A stretch of 64,000 bases of DNA from an uncultured Desulfuromonadales bacterium (GTDB taxonomy: Bacteria; Desulfobacterota; Desulfuromonadia; Desulfuromonadales; Geopsychrobacteraceae), in assembly GCA_945787295.1 (NCBI GenBank), contig CALZHQ010000001.1, positions 116,032 through 180,031 of the forward strand, read 5' to 3'. Positions 30,186-39,494 of this stretch are shown here, in pieces (position 1 is the first letter of the stretch; each line of letters opens with the position of its first letter). The notes below the pieces were generated by a model that worked only from the letters and a program-made list of their open reading frames with translations, searched no databases and had not been told where the DNA came from. The translations under genes and the position numbers were made by a program.

Positions 30186-32311
30186 GCCTACTGCTGCCCC
30201 TCTCCAGCATCGATCTCGACGCGGCGGCCAGGGTTGGCGGCAAGGCCGTCAATCTGGCGCGTCTGAAAAACGCCGATCTGCCGGTTCCCCGCAGCTTCTG
30301 CCTGCCGACCGAACACTATAAAAATCACCTGCGCGAAACCGGGCTTGACGCGATGATCGACATGGAACTGGGGCGCAAGGACCTGGACGGCATGCGCTGG
30401 GAGGAGATCTGGGACGCGGCCCTGCGGATCCGCAACCTGTTCAACCGGATACCGCTGGCGGCGCGGCGGCGCGACGAGCTGCGCGCAGAACTTGTCGAAC
30501 TGTTCGGCGACCGTCCGGTCGTGGTGCGCTCTTCCGCCCCGGCAGAAGACTCCGCCAAAGCGTCCTTCGCCGGACTGCACGAATCAGTCGTCAACCTGCG
30601 CGGCCCCGAGCAGATCATCGACGCCATCCTCTTGGTCTGGGCCTCGCTCTGGTCCGACCGCGCCCTGCTCTATCGTCAGGAGCTGCAGCTCGACCCCCGG
30701 CAGAGCAGCATGGCGGTTATCATTCAGGAGCTGATCGACAGCGAAAAGTCGGGGGTCGCCTTCAGCCGCAATCCGAACAATCCGCAGCAGGCGGTGATTG
30801 AGGCGGTGTGGGGCTTGAACCAGGGGCTGGTCGATGGTTCGATTGCACCAGACCAGTGGCTGTTCGAGCGCAGCTCCGGCCAACTGCAGCTGCATCAGCC
30901 GGCCGAGCGCCTGGAGCAGATGCGGCCCGATAAGTCTGGCGTCTGTCTCCAGCCCCTTGACCAGCTCCGGAGCAGCTTCCCGCCGTTGAGCGAATCGGAG
31001 GCGCAGCAGGTCTTCGCGCTGGCCATGCGGCTGGAGGCGCTCTACGCCGCGCCGCAGGATTGTGAATGGACCTATACCGAAGGCGCACTGATTCTGCTGC
31101 AATGCCGCCCGATCACCCGCTCCCCGGCCGCTGATCAGGATGACCCGCGCAGCGGTTTTCTTAATCTCCATCGGAGCTTCAGCGAGCTGGTGAAGCTCCG
31201 CGAGAAGATCGAACTGCAACTGCTCCCGGCGATGGAAGAGGATGCCGCCCGCCTGGCCTTGTTCGACCTGCAGAAGACCGACAACCGGCAACTCGCCAGA
31301 GAGGTCGAGCAACGGCGGAAGCTGATGGCGGACTGGGAAGCGGCCTATGTTGAATATTGCATCCCGATGGCTCACGGCGTGCGGCTGTTCGCTGAGTTCT
31401 ATAACGATCGCATAAAGCCAGAGAACCCGTTCAGCTTCGTCGAACTGCTGAGCGAGCCGGGCTTTCGCGCCATCGAACGCAACCAGCGCCTGCGAAACCT
31501 GGCCAGAGAGCTGCTGGCGAAACCGGCCGGAGAAGAACAACAACTGAAAAATCAACTGGCGAGGATCCGCCGGGAATTCGCCTTGCCGGAGCTGGCCGAT
31601 GAGATGCTGCTGCAGCTGCTGCGACAATACGCCGCCCGGCCGGTCAGTGACGAAAGCGGCGCAAAGGAACGCGAGAGGTTAGCAGAAGATTACTTTGCGC
31701 ATTTTCCAGCGGCTGAGCAGCCCCTGGCGAACGACCTGCTGGAGCTGGCGAGAGCGAGCTACCGCCTGCGCGATGACGACAACATCAGCATGGGCAAGGT
31801 TCGCCAGCAGCTGCAGGCGGCAGAGGCCGAAGCAAAACGCCGGCTGCAGAGCGCTGCCGATCCCGACCTCGGGCCACTTTTTGCCGATGAGCCTGCCGAA
31901 CAGTTTCACCCCGCCTCGCGCGACCGTCCGCAGGCAGATCCGCAATTGCTCGACACGCAATTGGGCAGCCTCAGTTTCCGTCAGCTGCAGGGGCAGCCGG
32001 CCGGCCCCGGGGTAGCCAGCGGCCCGGCCCGGGTGCTGCGTGATGAGAATGACCTCTGGCAGGTCAAGCAGGGGGAGATTCTGGTTTGCGATGCCATCGA
32101 TCCGGCCATGACGTTTGTCGTGCCGCTGGTTTCCGGCATTGTTGAACGACGCGGCGGCATGCTGATTCACGGCGCAATCATCGCCCGCGAATACCGCATT
32201 CCCTGCGTCACCGGCGTCGTCGACGCCGCCGAGAGGATCAAAACCGGCGACCGGGTCACGGTCGATGGTTACCTGGGGATCATCACCCTGGCCCGAACAA
32301 CAGGTGGCTGA
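30182..32311 (+). CDS. PEP synthase/PPDK-like protein without the PEP-binding barrel
   Basis: A 709-residue phosphotransfer-type enzyme. About 5-320 is the PPDK N-terminal ATP-grasp domain (GGKAVNLARL, RSSAPAEDSAKASFAG, ECxPITR-like CRPITRSP). A long helical middle (330-600) follows, then the swivelling phosphohistidine domain (about 610-705) with GGMLIHGAIIAREY, His near 663. The C-terminal TIM barrel that binds PEP/pyruvate is absent. The same ATP-grasp, variable middle, His-swivel order is found in rifampin phosphotransferases and other PEP-synthase-like proteins, so it may phosphorylate an unknown acceptor. It is translationally coupled to the flavoprotein gene. Confidence 0.8.
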   Translation: MSLLLPLSSIDLDAAARVGGKAVNLARLKNADLPVPRSFCLPTEHYKNHLRETGLDAMIDMELGRKDLDGMRWEEIWDAALRIRNLFNRIPLAARRRDELRAELVELFGDRPVVVRSSAPAEDSAKASFAGLHESVVNLRGPEQIIDAILLVWASLWSDRALLYRQELQLDPRQSSMAVIIQELIDSEKSGVAFSRNPNNPQQAVIEAVWGLNQGLVDGSIAPDQWLFERSSGQLQLHQPAERLEQMRPDKSGVCLQPLDQLRSSFPPLSESEAQQVFALAMRLEALYAAPQDCEWTYTEGALILLQCRPITRSPAADQDDPRSGFLNLHRSFSELVKLREKIELQLLPAMEEDAARLALFDLQKTDNRQLAREVEQRRKLMADWEAAYVEYCIPMAHGVRLFAEFYNDRIKPENPFSFVELLSEPGFRAIERNQRLRNLARELLAKPAGEEQQLKNQLARIRREFALPELADEMLLQLLRQYAARPVSDESGAKERERLAEDYFAHFPAAEQPLANDLLELARASYRLRDDDNISMGKVRQQLQAAEAEAKRRLQSAADPDLGPLFADEPAEQFHPASRDRPQADPQLLDTQLGSLSFRQLQGQPAGPGVASGPARVLRDENDLWQVKQGEILVCDAIDPAMTFVVPLVSGIVERRGGMLIHGAIIAREYRIPCVTGVVDAAERIKTGDRVTVDGYLGIITLARTTGG

Positions 32312-32317
32312 ACAACC

Positions 32318-33301
32318 TCAAGCCAGCTTGTTCACCACCTGATAAACCAGGTAACCGGTATAGCCGGCATAGATCACCAGCAATCCGGCCCCTTCCAGAC
32401 GATTGATGCGCCCTGCACCGCGGGTCCCGATCCCGACGAAAAACAGCGCCAGAGTCAACAGCCCCATAACCATGCAGTCGCGATACAGCACCTCGGGGGC
32501 GACCGCCATCGGGTGAATGGCCCCGGCAATCCCGACCACCGCCAGGGTGTTGAACAGGTTCGAACCGATCACGTTACCGATCGCCAGGTCATGCTCTCCC
32601 TTGCGGGTCGCCGCGACCGAGGAGGCCAGCTCAGGGAGCGAGGTGCCGATGGCGACCACCGTCAGACCGATAATCAGGTCGCTGACGCCATACGCCCGGG
32701 CGATCTCAACCGCACCCCAGACCAGAATCCGCGAACTGATCACCAATAGCAGCATGCCGACAAACAGCCAGACCAGCGCGGTCTTCAGCGGCATGGCGGG
32801 CACATTCAGACCGGTGTCGATGTCAGCCATCAGGCTGTCCTCGCGGTACCTCAGCCCCTGGAAGATCGACCAGCCCATGAAACCGACAAAAACCCCGAGC
32901 AGAACCCAGGCATCATTGCGGCTGATTTCGCCGTCCAGCAGCTGCCCGGCGGCGAGCAGGGTCACCAGGCAGAGGATCGGCAGCTCCTTGCGCAAAATGC
33001 TCGATTTGACCGCGATCGGGCTCAAGACCGCGGTAAAGCCGAGGATCAGGGCGATGTTGGAGATATTGGAGCCGTAGGCGTTCCCCAAAGCCAGCCCCGG
33101 ATTCCCCTGCAGCGAGGAGATCGCCGAAACCACCATCTCCGGAGCCGAGGTGCCGAAACCGATGATCACCATGCCGATCAGCAGCGACGGCATTCCAGCG
33201 TGCAACGCGGTCGCCGCCGCCCCGTCGACGAACTTATCCGCACTCCAGACCAGCAAAGCCAGGCCACCGATTACCGCGATGGCCGCAAGCAGAAGAGTCA
33301 T
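32318..33301 (-). CDS. Calcium/sodium antiporter, CaCA family (YrbG-like)
   Basis: Inner-membrane cation exchanger of 327 residues with about ten spans in two inverted repeats. Both alpha-repeat motifs are present: GFGTSAPEMVVS...GNAYGSN and AIGTSLPELASS...GNVIGSNLFN. That marks the CaCA family (Na+/Ca2+ or H+/Ca2+ exchange). It converges on the previous gene with only 6 bases between stops. Confidence 0.92.
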   Translation of the reverse strand: MTLLLAAIAVIGGLALLVWSADKFVDGAAATALHAGMPSLLIGMVIIGFGTSAPEMVVSAISSLQGNPGLALGNAYGSNISNIALILGFTAVLSPIAVKSSILRKELPILCLVTLLAAGQLLDGEISRNDAWVLLGVFVGFMGWSIFQGLRYREDSLMADIDTGLNVPAMPLKTALVWLFVGMLLLVISSRILVWGAVEIARAYGVSDLIIGLTVVAIGTSLPELASSVAATRKGEHDLAIGNVIGSNLFNTLAVVGIAGAIHPMAVAPEVLYRDCMVMGLLTLALFFVGIGTRGAGRINRLEGAGLLVIYAGYTGYLVYQVVNKLA

Positions 33302-33399
33302 GAATCAAACCTGTCGTGAGTTAAGGTTTTGAGGATTCTGAAGTCCTGCAATAGACACGTTCGCAGGGCTGCTTGTCAAGCAAAACGGGAAGCAGTCTA

Positions 33400-34131
33400 T
33401 CACAGTTTACCCTTGCCGGCCTGCCAGATCCGGTTGGTCAGCAGATCACAGGCCGTCAAGCGACCGTGATGCCCGGCGCCGGTGTCGAGAGCCACTTCCA
33501 GGCGCCCGAAAAACGGCTCGCGAACCGGGGTGTGGCCATGCACCACCACCCATTCCCAGCCCGGCCGATCGACCCACAGCGGGCGCCGCTCCCAGATCAG
33601 GGACTGATGACTGTTTTCGCCGAAGGGGTCTTCGGGGTCGACACCGGCATGCACAAACAGAAACTGCCCCTGCAAATAGTAGAAATCGGTCGCCCGCAGA
33701 AGGTCAATGTGCCGCTGGGGAATACTGGCAAAGGCCCCGAGCGGGTCGAATTCATCAACCAGCGGATGATAGGCCAACAAGGTCTCAAGGCCACCGCAGG
33801 CGATAAAAAACTCCGCTGATTCCGGCAGGAAACTGCTCCCGAAGGCGAACATCTTCTCCAGCCAGCCGTTGTTGGTGCGTTGGCAGTCGGCAATATCGCG
33901 CAAGGCATCGAGCAGCATCTGTTCGTGGTTGCCGCGCAACAGCACGGTCTGCGGATACAGAGCCTTGAAATCGATCAGCCAGTCGAGGACCTGTGGCGTC
34001 TGCGGGCCGCGGTCGATATAATCCCCCAGAAAGACCAGCTGGTCATCCGCGGTCGGGCCAATCAGGCCGATCAGCTCCAGGAGCAGTTCGCGCTGCCCGT
34101 GAATATCTCCAATGGCGATAAGTCTCTGCAT
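33400..34131 (-). CDS. Serine/threonine-type metallophosphatase
   Basis: PP2A/lambda-type phosphatase or symmetrical bis-nucleotide hydrolase-like protein of 243 residues. All metal motifs are present: AIGDIHG, GDYIDRGPQ, LRGNHEQ, plus the His in VHAGVDP and VVHGHTP. The ATG at 34131 is preferred over a start 16 codons upstream because the protein then begins directly at MQRLIAIGDIHG. Protein phosphatase or Ap4A hydrolase cannot be distinguished. Confidence 0.85.
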   Translation of the reverse strand: MQRLIAIGDIHGQRELLLELIGLIGPTADDQLVFLGDYIDRGPQTPQVLDWLIDFKALYPQTVLLRGNHEQMLLDALRDIADCQRTNNGWLEKMFAFGSSFLPESAEFFIACGGLETLLAYHPLVDEFDPLGAFASIPQRHIDLLRATDFYYLQGQFLFVHAGVDPEDPFGENSHQSLIWERRPLWVDRPGWEWVVVHGHTPVREPFFGRLEVALDTGAGHHGRLTACDLLTNRIWQAGKGKL

Positions 34132-34283
34132 CGGATCTCGTTTCAAGCGGAAAAAGATTGCCTGCCACAAGCATAACATTCATCAGCCGCGCATCTCACG
34201 CCGGTCTGAAAACCCCTGCAGAAGGTTTATACTTGAAGCATATTCACGGATACTGGAGAGAATCGACCAGAAGGAGACAGAAG

Positions 34284-35042
34284 ATGAAACGTGCATTCGG
34301 TTTGCTTCTTTGTGCTCTGCTTGCAAGCCCGCTGCATGCGGCTCCCCTGCCACAGCCAGAGCAGGATTACGCGGCGGATTTCATTCTGACCGTCAGTCAT
34401 GACGCGGGGCGGGCACCGATGAAAATCCCAGGCAGGATCTATTTCTCCGCCGGCAAAGAGCGCCGCGAGAGCCGGATGATGGGACGGACGAGCGTCAGTA
34501 TCCGCCGGCCGCAAGAGAATCTGTTCTGGGTGCTCATGCCGGAACGCCGCATGTACCTGGAAAGCAGCGGAGCTGACATCGACAAACAGAAAGATCCCTC
34601 CGACCCGATGCTGGACGGCGATTTCCAGCTGGAGAAGATCGGCACGGAAAAGCTCAACGGCGTCGCGACATACAAGTATCGCTTCAGCTCAGTGGATAAA
34701 AGGGGCAACCAGACCAGCGGTTATATCTGGCTGACCAGGGAGAACATCCCCCTGAAAATGGAGGGCAGCACCAGCCAGCAGGGACGCAGTAGCCGTTTCG
34801 CATCGGAATTGAGCAACCTCGAGCTGGCCAGCCAGCCAGCAGAATTATTCGAGATTCCAGCCGGCTACCAGAAGCTGCAGACGCCCAGCATGGTGGGCGG
34901 CATGGGGAACCTGCAGGGGAACAACACGATGCTGCCGGACGCCCCAGCCGCGCCGGACGGAGGCATGGGGATGAGCCCTGAGGACCTGAAGAAACTGCAG
35001 CAGCAGCTGGAACAGTTCCAGAAGCAGATGCAGCAGCAGTAA
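34284..35042 (+). CDS. Exported protein, DUF4412/LolA-like
   Basis: A 252-residue secreted protein with a Sec signal (about 1-20, LLASPLHA). The body is beta-rich, with the run RIYFSAGKERRESRMMGRTS, MPERRMYLE and NGVATYKYRFSS as in LolA-fold/DUF4412 proteins that bind lipid or sit at the outer membrane. The C-terminus is a Gln/Met-rich coiled tail (KKLQQQLEQFQKQMQQQ). AAGGAG lies 8 bases before the ATG. A protein of like design is encoded at 50161. Function unknown. Confidence 0.7.
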   Translation: MKRAFGLLLCALLASPLHAAPLPQPEQDYAADFILTVSHDAGRAPMKIPGRIYFSAGKERRESRMMGRTSVSIRRPQENLFWVLMPERRMYLESSGADIDKQKDPSDPMLDGDFQLEKIGTEKLNGVATYKYRFSSVDKRGNQTSGYIWLTRENIPLKMEGSTSQQGRSSRFASELSNLELASQPAELFEIPAGYQKLQTPSMVGGMGNLQGNNTMLPDAPAAPDGGMGMSPEDLKKLQQQLEQFQKQMQQQ

Positions 35043-35054
35043 CGACCAACGAAC

Positions 35055-35753
35055 TTATTTAAGCTGGACCTTCAGCCGCACCTGCCGCAGCTGTTCAGCG
35101 ATACAGAAGCTGACGATCTTATCCTGAGCCGCCTCTTCGATCTCAAAAAGCTCGAGCGCGGCTTCCTGGCGGCTTGACCCGGTGGCAAAAACACGCACAA
35201 CCCGGCCGACCGCATTCACCTGGCCTCGGTCCGCGTCGGGGAAGTTGAGGGCAATCCGCACCAGGTCGTCTTCCTGAACATCCTGCCCGGTCGCAAAACG
35301 CAGGCCGTTGCCGCTGAGGTTGACTCGCTGCAAGGCTCCTTCCCCACCGGCGTTGGGCATCCCTACCGGACGATGTTCCAGGCAGACTTCGCTGTCAATC
35401 CGGAAGAATTCTCGCTGCTGCGCTTTCTTCTGCGTCTCGACGACTTCGACGCGAATCTGATGCTCGGAAAGGCTCTCGATAATTCTCGCGCGGACGATCA
35501 GGACATTCTGAAACCGTTCACAGAACAGCGTACACTCGCCGGTGAGGTTTAGCTTGTCGGTCGTCAGCTGCAAGGGCAGCAGATGGACATCCAGGCTGGG
35601 ATATTCACCCGCTTCGACCTGGCATTCCATCTGGAAGCTGTTCTGTTGTGTCGGGATAACGATGCCGACCCGCGGATCATCTAGCAGGGTTTCGAGGATA
35701 TCAAAATCGATCTGGTTGGCGTTTACATTGTTGCTCATTACATCAGTTTGCAT
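35055..35753 (-). CDS. PilZ-domain c-di-GMP effector, YcgR-like
   Basis: A 232-residue protein with an N-terminal YcgR-like beta domain (about 20-105) and a C-terminal PilZ domain. Both c-di-GMP signatures are intact: RxxxR (QREFFRID, about 112-118) and NxSxxG (VNLSGNGLRF). It should bind c-di-GMP and alter motility or exopolysaccharide; the output is not inferable. The ATG at 35753 has GGAGG 7 bases upstream, better than the start 13 codons earlier. It is convergent with the LolA-like gene. Confidence 0.85.
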   Translation of the reverse strand: MQTDVMSNNVNANQIDFDILETLLDDPRVGIVIPTQQNSFQMECQVEAGEYPSLDVHLLPLQLTTDKLNLTGECTLFCERFQNVLIVRARIIESLSEHQIRVEVVETQKKAQQREFFRIDSEVCLEHRPVGMPNAGGEGALQRVNLSGNGLRFATGQDVQEDDLVRIALNFPDADRGQVNAVGRVVRVFATGSSRQEAALELFEIEEAAQDKIVSFCIAEQLRQVRLKVQLK

Positions 35754-35989
35754 TCCATCGACCTCCAGCCCCATACGGGAAAAAATAATCATCCCCCTCG
35801 CATTAAAAAATAGCCGTCACTCCTCTACCCTAAAAAACAGGCATTCGCTGCTTTGTCACTGAACCGACTGAGGTTCCGACACTAGCGCTGCAGCTCCTCT
35901 TGAGCAAAGCCGAAAACGTTGAAATCACTGTCCTCGGGGTTGCGATAAACGACCCGTCTCAAGAAATTAGCAGACCGGGAAACATTCAA

Positions 35990-36364
35990 TCAACTCTCCA
36001 GTTTGAAAATCGAAATTGCCAGCAGCAGCCAGCCGACCAAAAAAGCGACTCCGCCGATTGGGGTAATCATCCCGAGCGCTCGCACCCCGGTCAGGACCAG
36101 CAGATAGAGGCTGCCGGAGAACAGGGCAATACCGGCCAGCTGCAGCCAGCCACACAGACGCAGCAGGGGCAACTGCGGAAATTGCACCAGAAGGATGCCG
36201 ACCAGAATCAGTCCGAGCGCATGCACCAGGTGATAGAACACGCCGGTCTGCCAGACCGTCAGCAGCTCCTCGGCCACGCGGCCCTTCAAGCCATGTGCGC
36301 CGAAGGCGCCGAGAGCCACCCCCAGGAATGCGTTAAGCGCACCGAGCAACAGGAATATTTTCAT
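35990..36364 (-). CDS. DUF423 family membrane protein
   Basis: A 124-residue protein with four hydrophobic spans, starting MKIFLLLGALNAFLGVALGAFGAHGLK, which is the DUF423 (YgdD/YwdK) signature, with a conserved His in VFYHLVHALGL. Inner-membrane, function unknown in all bacteria. It begins 27 bases after the upstream hypothetical gene, in the same direction. Confidence 0.85.
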   Translation of the reverse strand: MKIFLLLGALNAFLGVALGAFGAHGLKGRVAEELLTVWQTGVFYHLVHALGLILVGILLVQFPQLPLLRLCGWLQLAGIALFSGSLYLLVLTGVRALGMITPIGGVAFLVGWLLLAISIFKLES

Positions 36365-36391
36365 CGCCCTCCCCCTTTATCCACACACGGT

Positions 36392-36853
36392 TCAAGTCGC
36401 TTCAGCAAACAGCTCACGAGCAGAAAAGCCGCTATTTTTCGCCAGCCGCTGCAAGCTGTCCAGTTCGCTTTTGACATCATCCTCAGGCGCCGGATCGGCC
36501 GCGACCAAAGGTGCGACCACGGCGTTGACCGCAGCAACATACTCCTGCTGCGGCTGATCTTCGGGGGTTGAAAACATCTTCTCCACCGCCGTGACAATCG
36601 GCCCATCGACCTTGCTCTTCTTGGTCTGAATCCGCGCCAGGTAATGAGCCGAGCTCTCATTCATCTCTGCGGCCAGGGCCGAATGGAAGACCATGCTGTA
36701 GATGATGGACACGAAATAGAACAGATCGAGCTGCCGCTCTGCCTCATCTTCGGTTTCATGATCCAGGGTAATTTTATCCGCGACACGTTTCCAGCTGCGT
36801 TCGAAGATGCCGATAAACTTGCGGCGCTTGAAGAAGATGTCCAGAACGTACAT
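36392..36853 (-). CDS. Hypothetical protein
   Basis: A 153-residue, mainly helical soluble protein starting MYVLDIFFKRRKFIGIFERSW, with AGGAG 9 bases before the ATG at 36853 (a GTG 6 bases earlier is too close to that site). No family recognised; there is a long amphipathic helix (ERQLDLFYFVSIIYSMVFHS) and an acidic middle. It lies between two small membrane-protein genes in the same direction. Confidence 0.55.
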   Translation of the reverse strand: MYVLDIFFKRRKFIGIFERSWKRVADKITLDHETEDEAERQLDLFYFVSIIYSMVFHSALAAEMNESSAHYLARIQTKKSKVDGPIVTAVEKMFSTPEDQPQQEYVAAVNAVVAPLVAADPAPEDDVKSELDSLQRLAKNSGFSARELFAEAT

Positions 36854-36881
36854 CGTCACTTTCTCCTGAAGCTGATAATTC

Positions 36882-37055
36882 TCAGTGGTAACCCTGATCC
36901 GCCCCTTCGGCGGGTTTCATCATCGCAACAATCAAAATGGCCAGCGGGCCAAGCAACAGGCCGAGCACAGCCCAGAGCAGCACGCTGCGGTTTTTCCCCT
37001 TGGCGACGGATCCGGCAGCGGCGGCCATAACCACCCAGGCGATCAGATATTCCAT
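36882..37055 (-). CDS. Small membrane protein (57 aa)
   Basis: A short gene with a good site: GAGGAG 6 bases before ATG. The product begins MEYLIAWVVMAAAAGSVAKG, has two hydrophobic segments around a basic loop (KGKNR) and a short polar tail ending QGYH. It looks like the small phage-holin/superinfection-like or Pmp3-like two-helix proteins, but no family is claimed. It starts the run of three minus-strand genes to 35990. Confidence 0.6.
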   Translation of the reverse strand: MEYLIAWVVMAAAAGSVAKGKNRSVLLWAVLGLLLGPLAILIVAMMKPAEGADQGYH

Positions 37056-37217
37056 TGAAGCTCCTCTTGCTTATTCAAAAGCTTAGATTGACAGGACAGT
37101 GACAAGGTCTGTCAAGATACCATGTCGGAACGGATCAAGCAGCAAAATTAAGAGCTTAAGCCGCTGCCCGGCTTGCTGGCAGGTTCGGGAGAGGCACTGC
37201 CGCCAGAAGCGGCGGGT

Positions 37218-38378
37218 CTAAACCGTCGCCTGCACCTGACGGCCGACATCGAGCAACTCGTCAGGGTCCGCCGAGCGGGCCAGATAACCGAAGTCGCCAA
37301 TCGCGGCACTGAAGACCGAATGGATCGGCTCGTGATGAACGATCAGCCCGCCAAACCGCGCCAGAATTTCCTGATGGTTCAAGCGATAATTTTTCCGCAG
37401 TTTGCGGCCGATGTAGGCGCAATGATAGGGGCGATCATAACGGCAGGAGAACTGATTGTTGACGACAATATTGGCCCATTCGCGGTACAGGTCGATATCG
37501 TTGGCGTAGTTGAACATGTCCATGCTCAGGCCGCCCGGCGGGCGCATGTTGACCTCGATGGCGACCAGCCGATCGTCGGAAACGGTGCGGAAAAATTCGA
37601 GATGAAAAAACTTCTCGCGGATATTGAAGGCGGTAACCGCGTTTCGTCCGGCCTCTTCCAGGTCGGCTGGAATTTCCCGTTGCGAATAATAGAACAGGTC
37701 ACGGTCCTCGTTGACCGTCTCCATGATCCCCTGGCTGAAGACGTGGGAGGCGCAGAAGACGACCTGCCCGTCCCGGTCGGCCAGGCCATCGTAGGAATGG
37801 ATCACCCCCTGGATGAATTCTTCCATAATGTAGGCCACCGGCCGCTTTTCGGCGAACACCCGCGCCAGCTCCCGAGGGTCGTTGACCCGGAAGGTGCTGG
37901 CCGCCCCGACGCCGCGATCGGGCTTGAGCACCACGGGAAACCCGACTTCGGCGACAAACGCTTCGGCTTCGGCGAGAGTCGTCACCACTGCGCCCCGGGC
38001 GACCGCCACCCCGGCCTTTCGAAAGCCTTCCTTCATGCGGCTTTTCAGGGTCACCGCGGCGATCCCGTCCGGCCTCACGCCAGCGATGTTAAAGTCCTGG
38101 CGCAGCTGCGCTTCGGTCTCCAGCCAGTACTCGTTATGCGACTCGACCCGATCGATCCGGCCATACTGGTGGATGAAATGCCCGCAGGCGCGCAGCAATT
38201 GATCGTAATTGTTCAAGTCGGCGCGATAGTATCCACCCAGCGCGGAGCGCAGCTCAGGGCGCAGTTCCTCCCAGTTGGCGTCGGCGATCCCCAGAACATT
38301 GCCCCCGAGCTCACGCAGATGACGGCAGAAATGGTAAAAGTTGGGGGGGAAATGCGGCGACAAAAAGACCAGGTTCAT
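37218..38378 (-). CDS. ATP-grasp domain protein
   Basis: A 386-residue carboxylate-amine ligase-like enzyme. The N-terminal pre-ATP-grasp Rossmann region (NLVFLSPHFPPNFYHFCRHL) is followed by the ATP-grasp fold from about 110: VVLKPDRGVGAASTFRV (phosphate loop), YIMEEFIQG, and the metal ligands HLEFFR and AIEVNMRPPGG. Substrate unknown; this group is seen in deltaproteobacteria as a stand-alone 'ATP-grasp' or biotin-carboxylase-like protein. No amino-acid ligase partner is adjacent. Confidence 0.85.
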   Translation of the reverse strand: MNLVFLSPHFPPNFYHFCRHLRELGGNVLGIADANWEELRPELRSALGGYYRADLNNYDQLLRACGHFIHQYGRIDRVESHNEYWLETEAQLRQDFNIAGVRPDGIAAVTLKSRMKEGFRKAGVAVARGAVVTTLAEAEAFVAEVGFPVVLKPDRGVGAASTFRVNDPRELARVFAEKRPVAYIMEEFIQGVIHSYDGLADRDGQVVFCASHVFSQGIMETVNEDRDLFYYSQREIPADLEEAGRNAVTAFNIREKFFHLEFFRTVSDDRLVAIEVNMRPPGGLSMDMFNYANDIDLYREWANIVVNNQFSCRYDRPYHCAYIGRKLRKNYRLNHQEILARFGGLIVHHEPIHSVFSAAIGDFGYLARSADPDELLDVGRQVQATV

Positions 38379-38453
38379 GGCGGCTCCTGCTGAAATGACA
38401 ATCCCGAAATCAGGTTGATAACCAAAGGATCCTATAACTTAAAAGAAGGTTAT

Positions 38454-38634
38454 CCACCAAAGCACCAAGGGCACGAAGAAAAGGTTTTAACACAGAGACG
38501 CTGAGTACGCGGAGTTCGCAGAGAAAAGCAATAATCTTTCTATTTTGTGTTTTTTGGCTCTTGATCTTCTCTGCCGCTCTCCGACTCCGCGTTAATGCTT
38601 GTGACTTTCCTTGGCGTTCTTGGTGTCTTGGTGG
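38454..38634. repeat. Large imperfect inverted repeat of a dispersed intergenic type
   Basis: The left arm (about 38454-38528) reads CCACCAA..GCACCAAG..GCACGAAGAAAAG then ACGCGGAGTTCGCAGAGAA. The right arm (about 38564-38634, read on the minus strand) repeats the same order: CCACCAAGACACCAAG..CGCCAAGGAAAG then ACGCGGAGT..GCAGAGAA. The loop is T-rich. Such 'accaccaagacaccaag / cgcggagttcgcagag' strings are dispersed in many bacterial genomes between genes. It lies between the broken esterase and the ATP-grasp gene; no coding potential. Confidence 0.7.
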
Positions 38635-38648
38635 CAACAGCCTTTGCT

Positions 38649-39468
38649 TTAGCTAGAGGTCCGTAACAAAAAACGCAGCGGCACATCGAGCCGTTCGCGC
38701 CAGGCCCGCTCCGAGTGCTCTGCGCCGGGGAACTTGCGGGTGATCCAGTTCTGTCCTTCCAAGTAGCCTTTTCGCCGCAGCACCGCGTCGACCTGCCGTT
38801 GAAACGGCTCGTATTGGGCATCCGCCGTTTCGGTCCCGAAATCAAAATAGAACCGGTGGCGGTGCGGGTCGGGCAGCTGATCGGCCAGATAGTCGATCAT
38901 CTTGCCAGCTCCGGCCGGCCAGTGGGTCGACAGGCAGGCCGCACCGGCGAACAGCTCGGGGTATTCGCACAGCGCATAGGCCGATATCATCCCCCCCATG
39001 CTCGACCCGAGCAGCAGGCTGTGCTCCTGCCCCGGCAAGGTCCGGTAGCTGCGATCGACAAACGGCTTGAGCTCCTCGACCATGAACCTGCTGCATAATG
39101 TACGCGGCGCGTTCCCCGGCCGTCAGATAATCATCAAAAACGCGCTGCGGATCATACTCCTGGAAGCGCTCGGGCGTATTCCAGATGCCGACCACCAGGG
39201 CGTCACGCACCTCCCCCGCCGCCCGCAGGCGGCAGAGCGCTTCATGCACGCCCCAGTCGACCCCGGCAAAAGAGGTCTGCGGCTCGAACAGGTTCTGCCC
39301 GTCCTGGGCATAGATCACGGCGTAGCGCCGGTCGGGCTCAGCCGCGTAACCGGGCGGCAACCAGATCGACAGATGGCGCGGCCCGACCAACGCGGAGGAA
39401 AAATCAGGCACCAGCAGCAGCTCGCCGAGGCTCTCCCCCTGCGCGTCAAACCGTTCAGCCATCGGCAT
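38649..39468 (-). pseudogene. Alpha/beta-hydrolase esterase, frameshifted
   Basis: Two frames together give one Fes/D1-type esterase of about 270 residues. The upstream frame (39468 to about 39090) holds the N-terminal half with LSIWLPPGY and VIYAQDGQNLF; the downstream frame (from about 39083 to 38649) holds the nucleophile GSSMGGMISAYA and the catalytic His in GAEHSERAW. At 39087-39088 one extra C (minus-strand G) shifts the frame: removing it restores QQ-F-MVEELK without a gap. All catalytic parts remain, so this is either a recent mutation or a base-call error. It starts 26 bases after the beta-CASP gene. Confidence 0.8.
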
Positions 39469-39494
39469 CGATCCATTTCGTCAATTGCATAACC

